Assembly: GCA_002786025.1 (NCBI GenBank)
Contig: NHNW01000013.1
Span: forward strand, 496,001 to 560,000
Direction of reading: 5' to 3'
From: Zasmidium citrigriseum
Taxonomy: Eukaryota > Ascomycota > Dothideomycetes > Mycosphaerellales > Mycosphaerellaceae
Length of the DNA stretch: 64,000 nt
Each line of letters starts with the position of its first letter. The first letter of the stretch is position 1. The notes beneath the pieces were generated by a model. That model had not been told where the DNA came from. It saw only the letters and a program-made list of their open reading frames with translations, and ran no database searches. A program made the position numbers and the translations under genes. Of this stretch, positions 21,972 through 31,987 are shown one piece after another.

Positions 21972-23660
21972 ATGACGACTGCAAAGGGCCATGATCTCGA
22001 GTTCTACTACGACGTTTGTTGTATCTGCATCATATCAACGCCTTTCTGACGAAACCTCCAGATCTCTTGTCCATTCGCATACATAGCCTCCACCAAGTAA
22101 GCTCATGTATCTCTTGACCACAATACCAGCTCACACACTCCCAGAATCACCGCCCTCGCCACCCGCACAAACGCCAACATCCACTACAAACCCGTCCTCC
22201 TCGGGGCCATCTACCGCGCCACCGCCGCCCCCCAAGGCGCTGCCGGCTCGGCCTCCGACGTCTTCAATCCAACAAAGAAAGCCATATCCTCCCGGTCTTT
22301 CCAACGCACAATCAAACGTCACGGAATTCCCTACAACGAACCTCCTCGCCACCCGCAAAAGACCACCGCCGCCTTGCGACTTTTGTACTATGTTGGCGAG
22401 AAAGATCGCCCAGCGCTGACTCATGAATTGTTTCGCGCTTATTGGGTCGAGGGGAAGAATGTGAGTGATAAGCATGTGCTGATCACGGCTGTGCGGAGGG
22501 CGGGTATTGGTGGGGCGAATTCCGTTGTGAAGGCGATTGAGGATGGGAGTTTTGAGGGGAATCAGCAGAGACGGGAACTTGAAGTCTCGACGGATTTGGC
22601 TGTGAAACGTGGGACTCCAGGCGTGCCGGGCTTCTGGATCTCGGAGGAGATCTGGTACGACAAGAAGGGTGCCAGGAGGGAGGGGAGGCTGTATTGGGGA
22701 CAGGATCGGATGCATCTTGTTGAGGCGGTCCTTGTGGCGTTGAATGAGGGGGGGAATGGGGACTCTTTGGGGAAGATCGGGAAGCCTTTGCAGAGTTTGA
22801 TGCCGAGGTGTCAGAGGACGGGAATTCCTGAGGGGGAGGAGGTGAAGCTGGAGTTTTGGTATGATTTTAGTAGTCCTTGGGCTTTTCTGGGGTGGACGCA
22901 GTTGGGGATGTTGAAGAGGGAGTTTGGGGAGAGGTTGACGATTGAGATGAAACCTTTCTTGTTGGGGATTTTGTTTCGGGAGTATGATTGCTCACAAGTT
23001 TGAAGGACTTCTGTAAGTGCTGACAAAAATCTACAGGATCGGCGCTCCGAATACTCCCATGTCTGCTGTATCCGAGCAGAGACGCAACTACTCTCAACTC
23101 GACCACGCCGACTGGGTCAGATGGTGGAACGCAGTCAACGAACAGAACGGCCGGCCTGACCAACCCATCGACTTCTACTGGGCAGACATCTTTCCCATCC
23201 GCACACCAAACGTCTTGCGAGCTGTCATCGCTGAGCCGAAACTGGATGCTCCTCTCTGTATGTCTTGCCTCCATCTAGCACATGAAAGCACATCTATACT
23301 AACACTATACAAGACCGAGCCTGCTGGGAACGCAACCTCAACATGTCCTCCGACGAAGTCTTCGCTCAAGTCATCAAGGAAGCGGGTTACGACGCCAAAG
23401 TCGTCATGTCGAAAGCGAATTCAGATGTCGTCAAGAAAGAGCTCCGTGCGAGGACGGCGGAGGCAAAGGAAGCCGGGCTTTGCGGCGTGCCGACGTATCG
23501 AGTGTTCCGCAGGAGAGCCGGATCGAAAAACGAATGGCGGCAGATTGGAGATCTGGTCTGGGGCCAAGATGAGCTGCCGGTGGTGGAAGACTTGATTGCC
23601 GGGTGGGATGGAAGTGGAGTTGCGAGGGTTGGAGAAGAGGCTGGGAAAAGCAAACTGTGA
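21972..23660 (+). CDS. Tandem DsbA-like (GST-kappa / 2-hydroxychromene-2-carboxylate isomerase) protein
   Basis: Five exons: 21972-22013, 22062-22096, 22145-22981, 23037-23257 and 23314-23660. The short first exons encode a DLEFYYD start and SCPFAYIAS; introns are 48-56 nt with GT..AG ends. Two successive domains of the thioredoxin-fold DsbA/GST-kappa type are visible: the first starts LEFYYD..SCPF and includes the long helical insertion and GTPGVPGFW; the second starts LEFWYDFSSPWAFLGW and includes GVPTYRVFR. Each domain has the GxPxF/Y cis-Pro motif. The family includes glutathione-dependent isomerases of aromatic degradation and kappa-class GSTs. A fused double-domain form is common in ascomycetes but its substrate is not established. 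The exon-3 end has a strained donor (GA|GTATGA), supported by recovery of the typical FREIGAPNTPM sequence. Confidence 0.85.
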
Positions 23661-24409
23661 AGGTACGAGCGTCTTTTCACAGCGTTGGCTACTTGCGATC
23701 CGCTGACGCCCTTTTGTCCCAGCGGTCTTCTGTCAGCAATCTCTGCTCGCAACCACGCAGGACCTTCTCCTACTTGAGCAGACATTTCAGTCATGCCACG
23801 AACAGCACTTTTTCGAGGGGGAGAGGAAGAACAGATTGGGAATGGAGGATATCGATCTCTCGATGAATCTTGCTGACTACATTTGAGAATTGAAACGGGA
23901 TCTCCAGGAAAGCAATTATCGTTTTCCGGAGTGTTCGAAGTTGAATCGGGACCATCCAATATCTGGAAAAGTTCTCGTGCCAGTCTCAACAATCAGCAGG
24001 ACTATTCTCTCTCAACATGTCTGTCGCTATCGGCAGTCTTTCGTCTCTGTTTGAAGAAGCCTTATCCGTCGAAGTCAACATCGACTGTGTGGACATTCTC
24101 CGAAAGAACCCAATGCTCGAAGTTCTGAAACTATGGTCGAGATTTTATGCTCCACATTAAAGAGATAGAACTTGGATGCTAATGCTTCGGTTTCGATTCT
24201 CCTCGACAATGTTCCCCGTCTCTCGGAGTAACTCTTCATGGGCTGAATGGATCTTCAACGTCATAGTCGGGACCGCCTCTGCGGAGATAGATCGATGAAG
24301 TTTTCAAACGAGTCTCTTTCAATCTCGTGAAAGTTTAGGCGAACTTCTTGGATAAGTTGCATAGTAGTCTTCTTCAAATCCGTGTCTCTGAAGTCCAATG
24401 TACTTAAAT

Positions 24410-24990
24410 ACACATGCTTTATTTACATGTGTTAACGGTTATTCTCGGCCCTTTACTTTCTGTAACCTGTATGTTTGCTAGATACTAACAGACTCATGTA
24501 TTCTTTAAAAGTAGGGATAACAAAGAAGCCTGTAATTCTTTCGAGATTCTCCAAGACTTCGCTTCATACTAGGTATATATAAAGCTAAAGCACAAGTACT
24601 TAGAAAATTATCGGGCTAGATACTAACTTCTTCTTACATGTAGTAGAGAAGGAAAGATCCGAAAGGCAAATACGAACTACTCTCCTATCTACTAATCAAT
24701 CACATGTAAACCTACTAGGCGAGATATCCCGTACTACTCGGCTAAGCACATGCAATACATCGACAGGAATAAGGCAGAAAAGAGGGTATAAGGCAGAAAG
24801 TGTTTGCTAGGCTATTGTCCAAAAGTCACATGTTAACTTTGTAGGCTAGGAGTCGAGCAGATCTCGGCTTAGCGGTACGTCTTTTCTAGGGCCTAAAGGC
24901 ATGAAAGAGGAGTTGTAGGCAGGGACTGTTTGCTAGACTCTTTGCCCTATAAGCACATGTGAACCTGTTAGGTATATAGTCCAGCAAAAA
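24410..24990 (+). repeat. Diverged tandem array, unit about 126 bp, AT-rich
   Basis: A CACATGT motif followed by AAC and TAGG-like sequence occurs at 24701, 24827 and 24954, i.e. spaced 126 and 127 bp. Each is preceded by a TTTGCTAGA/G-type block (24802, 24929; related blocks at about 24474 and 24612). Units also share an AAGGCAGAAAGTG / AGGCAGGGACTG segment. Copies are strongly diverged. The surrounding 24.1-25.1 kb is visibly more AT-rich than its neighbours and has no coding signal. It could be an old satellite or remains of a repetitive element that accumulated C-to-T change. Confidence 0.6.
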
Positions 24991-25174
24991 TTGGAAAAGC
25001 AGCTGAAGTTTGCATGTTTGTAAAGAAACAGAGTGAAAAAGCAGTTCAGGTCATTGAATCATACTCGCATTTCGGGGTATCTCTCGCTTTCAAGCAGCTG
25101 AATTCACTCCGCCGCCCATGCCCCATGCTACTCCCAAACGCCTTGTGATGTGCCACCCCCATTCCTGTCCCAAG

Positions 25175-26040
25175 CTAGGTCGTTGGGTTTGGGATGCGCT
25201 CGACGACGTCGAGGGCAGAAGTGTCCCAGTCGTCACGGCGGGAAGCTGGTGGGTTGACGAAGCCCTGTTGTGCCGCGATGGTAGCGACATCGTCGACGGT
25301 CTTGTTGGCCAGCTCGCCAGCACGGGTTGCCCAATCGATGACTTGGGTGAGGACGCCTGCCTGATTTCCCTGTTGTACATTGTATCGTTAGCATAGCTGT
25401 TGGCAGAGCGTTGAAGATACAAGTTGATTATGAGCTTACCGTTGGGTGGACGTGAACACCGTTGGTGAGCTGCTGCAGCGTGGGAGGCGAACTATCCAGC
25501 TCGGAGAGGAGCGTATCGATCTCGGAGCCATCGTAGTGTGGAGTGCAATCACGGCCGGGATAGTTGGCGGCATCGATGGGCTGCATGCGAGGATCGTTGG
25601 CGTAGCCAGTCTGGGTGAAGTGGGGGTCGTTAAAGGCCGCCTTGCCCGCCACGAGAATGGCGTGACGAAGGGCATCCCTACGGCGACGAAGCTCATCTCT
25701 CGACAGCGTTCTCCGAGCATGGAGCTGAGCCTGGAGGTACTATCAGCATGCTGGATGGTTTGGACGGAGAGCGAGCAGCGGAGATAGGGTTAGGGAGTGA
25801 ACATACCTTTGCGATTTGAGGTCCCGTGAAGCCGGCGCGAAGGAGGCGCACCAGGATGGCTGGCCAGGCCACCTGCTTGGGCAAGTAAACGATGATCTCC
25901 ATCGCGGACAGCGGGACGGCTGGGATAAGCTTGTTTCTATCGACCGCGGTCGACAGGCCGGCGTTGTACGTACGCGTAGTCTGTGAATGTGTAAGCGTTG
26001 TACTAACCTTGCGGGACGTTGAAGGCCCAAGGTGTACCAT
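25175..26040 (-). CDS. Four-exon hypothetical protein, about 230 residues
   Basis: Exons 26040-26008, 25980-25807, 25730-25440 and 25369-25175. All three introns have GT..AG ends (GTTAGT, GTATGT, GTAAGC donors) and all joins keep frame. The protein has a short N-terminus, a hydrophobic helical segment (EIIVYLPKQVAWPAILVRLL), a basic Arg-rich helix (RRTLSRDELRRRRDALRHA), an Asp/Pro-rich middle with NDPRMQPID, and a polar C-terminus ending NPTT. No family is recognised. The regular exon structure and consistent reading make it a real gene. An alternative acceptor 9 nt upstream exists for exon 3 (ATAG|TAC). It sits between two diverged tandem arrays. Confidence 0.68.
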
Positions 26041-26499
26041 TTTGCTGTTGTTGTCGCGTGGAAAGGAAGAAGTTGAGAAGCGGCGGAAGACGCGAATTTG
26101 TAGTGCGGCTTCGGCAGTGCGGCAATGACGTCTCTCTCCTTCACTGTGTTGCCCAGGTGATGGTCCATGCGCTGCAAACGGAGGCAGGCGACATGGCTGT
26201 TAACGGCTCATCGTGAAATGCTGACCCGTGAAAAGCCTCCGTCGACGGTGAAAGTGTCGATGGGGAGGCTCAGACGCAGCCTGACGCGAGAGGGGTGAAA
26301 GCGGAGGCAAGGCTGTGGGGCTCGCAATGGCAAGCCCCCAGCCCGGGGTCCGACTCCAAGAGGCAGACCCGCCCGGCGACGAAGATGTGTTTGTTTGGAG
26401 GAGGGAGGAGGTTTGGAGGAAGAGGAAGAGGAAGATTAAGACAATGCCTTTTTATGAGTCATAAACCCTGACGGCTTTCACCGGGATAGCAGCTGACAA

Positions 26500-27530
26500 G
26501 CAGGATGTGAACAAGATAATTGCTGGCAGCTGACATGTTTGCTAAAGTCAGGTGCGTGTCAAAGATAGGGAGGACCGGACATATCCGTGTCATATGTCAC
26601 GGGTCTTGTCACGGGTCTTGACGGTCATGTCTTGTGCGGGATTCTCAGAAGAGACTGTGAAACAGGATTATACCTTGCTGGTAGCAGATGATGTGCTGAA
26701 TACGCTGAATCGCTACGCGCATGATCAAGAAGGAAAGGGCTGAATATGGCTGCTTGAATGCCCCAGATCTAGCCAGTCATGTTCCATGCTCGATTCCCAG
26801 AACAGGCTGTGAAACAGGTAGATAGAAGCAGACGATGTGTTGAATGGGCTGTACTACCGCGCGTATGTTCAAGAAGAGAAGGGCCAAATGTGACCGTCTC
26901 TAAGCCACAGATCTTGCAGTTTATATCTTGTGCAGATCATGGATGCAACGATGTGAAACAGATGCGGACAGGTAGCTGATCCGTCTCCTTGGGCCACTCA
27001 CGTGGTCGAACGAGGGAGAGCCAGAGATGGATGCTACAGACATTGAGGACCGCATCCCATGCAGGACCTCCAACGAACAATGTGAAAGCGACGCTTGTGG
27101 GTAGATAATCTGTTTCCTTGCCACACGCACATGCCCAAGAGGGGGAGAATCGAACAGACATGCTACATGTCGTCGGCGGCCGGCCCATTCACAATATTCA
27201 TGACAGGATGTGAAATACACGACTGCTAGCAGCTGATCTGGAGGCTTATGCTGCAGGTTTACACGCGTGTTGAAGAGATAAAGGACCCAGCATCGTTGTA
27301 TGACATGCTGCAGGCCTTGCCGGGAACTGGGGATCTTCAGGACAGAATGTGAAGTAGACGATAGTGAAAGCTCATCGGTCCACTTGTGCTCTGCACGTGT
27401 TGAGAGTGAAGAGGAAGAAGACCGAACTTATCCAGAACGTGTGCCACGGACCTTGCCAGATACGCTTCTCCAGTAAAGTTCTGGAGAACAGAGGGTGAAT
27501 TCGATGATGATCAAGGCTGTAATAATCGCA
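26500..27530 (+). repeat. Diverged tandem array, seven or eight units of about 128-162 bp
   Basis: A TGTGAAACAG-like motif recurs at 26506, 26656, 26818, 26952, 27081, 27209 and 27348, with a weaker copy at 27493; spacings are 150, 162, 134, 129, 128, 139 and 145 bp. In each unit it is followed by an AGCAGATGAT/AGCTGATC-like block and then, about 55 bp on, by a CACGCGTGTT..AAGA-type block (26714, 26866, 26999, 27123, 27262, 27394). No frame is shared between units, so this is not a repeat protein. Function is unknown; it may be an old satellite, a repeat-derived non-coding RNA locus or a relic of tandem gene decay. Confidence 0.62.
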
Positions 27531-28754
27531 TTTGCCATGTAAATGTCTCTGGGAGAAGTATCAGACCGAAGGCTGGCACGTCATGAGTCCGACGTTCCCG
27601 ACCATGACGATCGTGAAAGTCGCGTCGACAAGGCTGCTATGGATTGGCTTCTCAACAGCTGAAAACTCAAATTTTCCCCAGCTCGCTTTCAGGACTCCAA
27701 AGCCCACAAACTACCTGGACGCGTCTGAACATTCCACGACTTTCTCAGCCATTCTGAGCATCAAAGAAGCTTGACGGATCAAACCCAGGTCTGCGTGCGC
27801 CGAGCAATCGGCCTTGAACAATTTGGTGCCATTGAAAGGCATCTGATTCCGCTTGAAGAGCTCGGACGATCAGTTGAGGTCTTGAGAGTGCCAGCCAGGC
27901 CAGCAGAAAGAGCAGGGTACGGCGCCACCTGGATACCACGTTTCGAACCTCCGAGCCCACGTTTGGGCACGTGTTCCGTTGACCGATGGTCCGATACAAT
28001 TTGCCCTCTTGCCGATGATGCAACGCCACTTCACTATGAACCCTCCGATTTGTTCGTCTCCGGGGGCCGAGATTGTCTTGTGAAGAGAAGAGATAAGGGG
28101 CAGCCCAGCCAGGGCATTGTGCCATAAGCCACGCGGTCTGTGGGCAGGATCAGGAGGCCTTGGGCATCAGAAATGCACAGTGAAAGAGCTTGGACGACCC
28201 ATGGACAACCGAGGAGTAAGAGCAGGATATGTTAATACAGCCAGCACCATCCACGCGTTTGGCGCTAAGCGACTTCCGGGGAAGCTTCGTCCCGATGTAG
28301 AAGGAGCAAGGGACTGGGTTTGGTATGAGAGAAGGAGGGTTGATTTGATAATTGGCGACTACGTTGAGGCGATCAGAAGCTCGATATGATGTTGTCGTTG
28401 CCAGAGCCACGATTATGCCCCGACGAGTTGCAGATATTGTGACTCTCCGCTGTTTCTAGGTCAACGCGACGGATCCTGACGAGGGAAAGAGCAAGGAGTG
28501 GAAGGACAACTTCCACGGCAAATGCAACAATTCGAATATGATCACTAATTTGAAGACCTGGGCCTGATATCAGAAAGTAAAGTGAGTGATGAAATGAAGG
28601 TCGTGGTCTGAATTTCGCGTGGTCTGAGCTCTTTCCTTCCTTCCTTCCTTCCCTCAACGTCACGTCTTCATCAACCACATCACTTTCAAACTGACCATCC
28701 GCAAGACTATTACACGTGCAGATCAGTAACAACATTCCGACGCTCCGCCGTACC
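27531..28754. other. 1.2-kb stretch with no supported gene
   Basis: Plus- and minus-strand frames at about 27745-28127 overlap each other; the plus-strand one opens only with TTG, and neither shows motifs. Faint continuations of the preceding array may be present (GTGAAAG at about 27610 and 28180). A short CTTC microsatellite lies near 28631-28652 in the presumed promoter of the BTB gene. Confidence 0.4.
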
Positions 28755-29663
28755 ATGGGCGACTCACCGCCAACCTGCCAGCCCTCTCCTCGGACGGTCC
28801 CAGCCACCTTCAGAGAGCGCGTTCAGGATTCATTCGGTACTGGCAAGTATGCAGACGTGACAGTAGCGTGCGGTAAACGAAGATGGAGGGCGCACAAGTT
28901 TCAGCTATCGCAGCACTCGAAAGTCCTAGACGCAATTATCGACAAAGTATCCGAGGTATGTCATGATCATGTGCCTTATCCATTTTGTCATCTCACAGTT
29001 GACCCTACACAGGAGGCAAAACCCGAACCAGTCATCAGTCTCCATGAAGAGGACGAGGACGTCGTCAACGAGATGCTCCGATACATCTATCATTTCCAGT
29101 ACCGTCCCAACCGCACCGAAGAAGGCAACCTGATCCTGCACATGCGAGTCGCCGACATCGCCGAACGATACGAAATGCCTGAGCTGCGCTCCGAAGCCCT
29201 GCACACTTTTCGCCAGCAAGCTCCGACCTGCATGAGTGTCTCCAGCTTTGGAGACGCAGTCTTCGAGGCCTACATCGACGATGACTACGAACAAGCGCGC
29301 AAGTATCTTGTGGAGGCTACAGCAAACAAGATGCCCCAGATCAAGACTGATCGGGAGAAGTACAAGCGTCTCTGGGAGGCTTTGGAGAGGGTGCCGCTGT
29401 TTGCTGCAGATGTGCTTCGCGCGCAACCTTCGGCATCCGCAGCTTCAGCACCACCTCATGAGATTGACTACGCAACCCTCAAGATGTCGGAAGACGATGC
29501 ACGCACGCTCATTAAGAGCAATCATATAGTCAAAACTCTACTTACGGCCAATTTGCGAGCGCAGGTTGACAAGCAGACGGAGATGCTGAAGAAAGAGATT
29601 GCTGCAAAGAATGACGAGATTGCATTTCTCAAAGACCAGTCTAGCGACCGTCGACGCCGCTGA
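28755..29663 (+). CDS. BTB/POZ domain protein
   Basis: Exons 28755-28955 and 29013-29663; 283 residues. The BTB domain (about 25-130) starts at GTGKYADVTVACGKRRWRAH, with HKFQLSQHSKVLDAII following, then the EDEDVVNEMLRYIYHFQY segment. The rest is helical, with a C-terminal coiled coil (KQTEMLKKEIAAKNDEIAFLK). BTB domains dimerise and often present substrates to Cullin-3; fungal members with only a BTB plus helices are mostly uncharacterised. The 57-nt intron (GTATGT..CACAG) has no stop and a length divisible by three, so retention would add 19 residues inside the BTB fold; removal restores the usual domain spacing. Confidence 0.82.
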   Translation: MGDSPPTCQPSPRTVPATFRERVQDSFGTGKYADVTVACGKRRWRAHKFQLSQHSKVLDAIIDKVSEVCHDHVPYPFCHLTVDPTQEAKPEPVISLHEEDEDVVNEMLRYIYHFQYRPNRTEEGNLILHMRVADIAERYEMPELRSEALHTFRQQAPTCMSVSSFGDAVFEAYIDDDYEQARKYLVEATANKMPQIKTDREKYKRLWEALERVPLFAADVLRAQPSASAASAPPHEIDYATLKMSEDDARTLIKSNHIVKTLLTANLRAQVDKQTEMLKKEIAAKNDEIAFLKDQSSDRRRR

Positions 29664-29879
29664 GTGGAATGGAAAGCTGAATATGGCAAAATGCATAGGG
29701 GGAGGGCCAGAAAGTGTTCGAGCAAGCGGATGCGAAAGACGAAAGTGCATGTAGTTGGAACTTTGCTGCCATGAAACATATGCCCGCTCATAGCAATCTC
29801 AAACACCTCTTTCAGCACCGTGCGACAGCCGTAAACACAAACCACGCCCAAAGCATGAAGCGATGACCTTCCTTCACCC

Positions 29880-31674
29880 CTACGACCATTCCATCCATAT
29901 CCTCCTCGAGTTCCCGGAGTTCTTCCCTTGTAGCGAGTATCCGATACCCAATGGGTTTCCTCCCCAATCCTTTATAGTTGTTTTCTCGTTCAGATCCAGA
30001 AACTTCGTAACACCAATCGCCGGGGGAGGATCTTCATGTACCATCAACTTCATCTTCTCGATCGCTTCAAGTCTGCTCGCCACCTGAGTTATGAACAACG
30101 GGTAAAACGGCATCCTTGCTTGTGAGAAAGAGGAGTGCGCTGGGTAGGCGTGTTCGTAAATCGTCCAGATGTGGGCATCTGCGGCTTGTGTTGGGGGTTG
30201 TTGTGAGGAAGAGGACGGGGTAGGTGGAACTTGTGGTGACGGCTGAGTTGGCGCAATCGATATGCTGTCTCGCTGATCTCTGGGAGCGGAGCCGCCCAGA
30301 CCAGGCGGCAGAGAAACCTTTGGCCGATCTTGATCCTGTGGCAGAAGCTGGTAGCCGAAAGGCAGTGGTTGATGGCCTCCTGCACTGTGCTGAGATGTGG
30401 TCGACATATTTCGAGCCCAGCTCTGCGGTGCTTCCTCTTCAAAAAGACTGAAGCATCTCTCGATCAGTGCATTGAACGGGTCCACTTTCACAGCTCCATT
30501 CAAGGGTCCTTGATGCGGGACCAGATCCAAATCAATCAGCGGCTCTCCTGCGAGTCCGATCCCGTGAAAGGTACCGAATCGTTTGTAGACACTTCTCAGC
30601 TCGTCCGGTTTCCAGGCAACATACAGCCTCCAGAGTGTCTTCTTCACATTTCTGGTCTGAAAGTCTCGCTCGTTCTCGGTGATTGAGTCGGGGTCTCGAC
30701 CGGCAAATAAGTGATCGTTGCGCCATGCGTCAGATCGTAGACGATCAAGCTGCTGTAACGTGTCCACGATGCGGTACCATTGCTTGATTTCACGTCCTTC
30801 TTGCTCAGTGAGGGAAGTGGCAGTTTCTTCCTAAGGTTTCTGGGCGTTTGCGTCGAGGATCGAGTCTCTGGGATCCATTGCGCCTTGTGCGGGAGAAGGG
30901 TCCCTGACAGGTAGTTTGTGTTGAACACCTATGGTGGTTTGCGGTTGATTGTCCACGTCAAATTGCTCATAATCCATGTCCATCTTTTCTGGCGGCTGCT
31001 TGTCGATGTCTGTGGTCGGTGGTCGGGAATTCCTCCGCGGTGGCGACGGTTGATGAATACGTTGTAGCGATGCTCTTGGGGGTTGTGTTAAGTGAAGGTC
31101 ATTTGTCGTGTTGCTTCCAGCAGAAGTGAGGTCGAAGAAGGTGCAAGTATCATCCTCCAACGGAAGTGACAATTGCAAGCTGAACGGAAGCCACAGGCCA
31201 TCGTGATCATCAAAGGTAAGAAGCGGCAGCAGCGGTGTCGAGATGGAATCATTCATGTTGATTTCCGGTCGTTTCAGCGCCACACCCGTCCCCCAACAAC
31301 CTCCCCGCCCAGACCTCATTCCACATCCCCTCGGGAACGCCCAGATATCGCTGGAACCTATACAACTCCCGCGGCCGGCTCGCCTTCAGCAGCCGCTTGA
31401 GTTCTTCCTCTCCTCCCCGTATCAGAGCTCGACGGCGGTCCTCCAGCTCCTGGCCTGGCTCCTGTCCTGCGAGGATTCGGTTGTCGAGCCATTCGTCTGA
31501 TCTGAGGTACTCGAAAAACGTTCCATCGTCTTCGATGCGCTGGACATGTCGGAATTGGAGAGCTTCAGAGATAGTGAACGAGAACGGCGGTCTGTTTTGG
31601 CGTATTGCGGCGTCCAGTGCAGAGAAACATATGTCTTTGCGGTCTTGGGTAGGCTGCTCGAGGCCTGTGTTCAT
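29880..31674 (-). CDS. Hypothetical protein with an internal duplication; splicing uncertain
   Basis: Best single-gene model: 31674-31286, 31179-30909, 30830-29880 (introns of 106 and 78 nt), about 536 residues, all joins in frame. The first segment contains LRSDEWLDNRILAGQEP followed by ELYRFQRYLG; the third contains LRSDAWRNDHLFAGRDP followed by ELRSVYKRFG. This internal similarity supports one gene. The middle is Pro/Gln-rich and polar; the C-terminus has another Pro/Ser/Gln stretch, then HIWTIYEHAYPAHSSF and a helical end. The alternative is two genes: 31674-31249 (141 residues) and ATG 31256 through 29880 (432 residues), but their ATG and stop would nearly coincide (TGA at 31251-31249, ATG at 31256-31254), which is unusual in fungi. 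No known family recognised. Confidence 0.5.
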
Positions 31675-31987
31675 GATGTTGGCTGCTGATGGTTGATATT
31701 TGTACGGCGATGTGATATGGGATGAGAGGAGCGTCTTCTAAAGGTGTTTGGCGATGGCTGGGTCGTAGGTGAATGTGGGCAGTGAGTTGTCGTCAAGCGA
31801 TGATGTATAGAAGCTCGCAGAAGGCGCAGGTTGTGACACTGCCATATGGAAGTGACGATGAATGAAGAGGGCACAAGGCAAGACCCAGTGTCGCGAGTCA
31901 CTTTGTCTGGAAACAGTGGCATCTGATTTGTGCCCCTCGGTTTTGGCCTCTTCGGCGAGAGTGTACTGCGTCCTGTCCACATTATCT

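Noticed and set aside
19887..23660. Biosynthetic gene cluster around the P450 and DsbA-like genes
   Set aside because: No backbone synthase, regulator or transporter adjoins; two oxidative or redox genes alone do not make a cluster.
26300..26390. tRNA-like GC-rich segment (GGGGCTCGCAATGGCAAG followed by CCCGGGGTCC)
   Set aside because: No A box, acceptor stem or anticodon arm can be folded; only partial hairpins form.
27745..28127. Overlapping plus and minus frames of about 120 codons
   Set aside because: The plus frame starts with TTG; both are Arg/Pro/Ser-rich shadows of each other without motifs.
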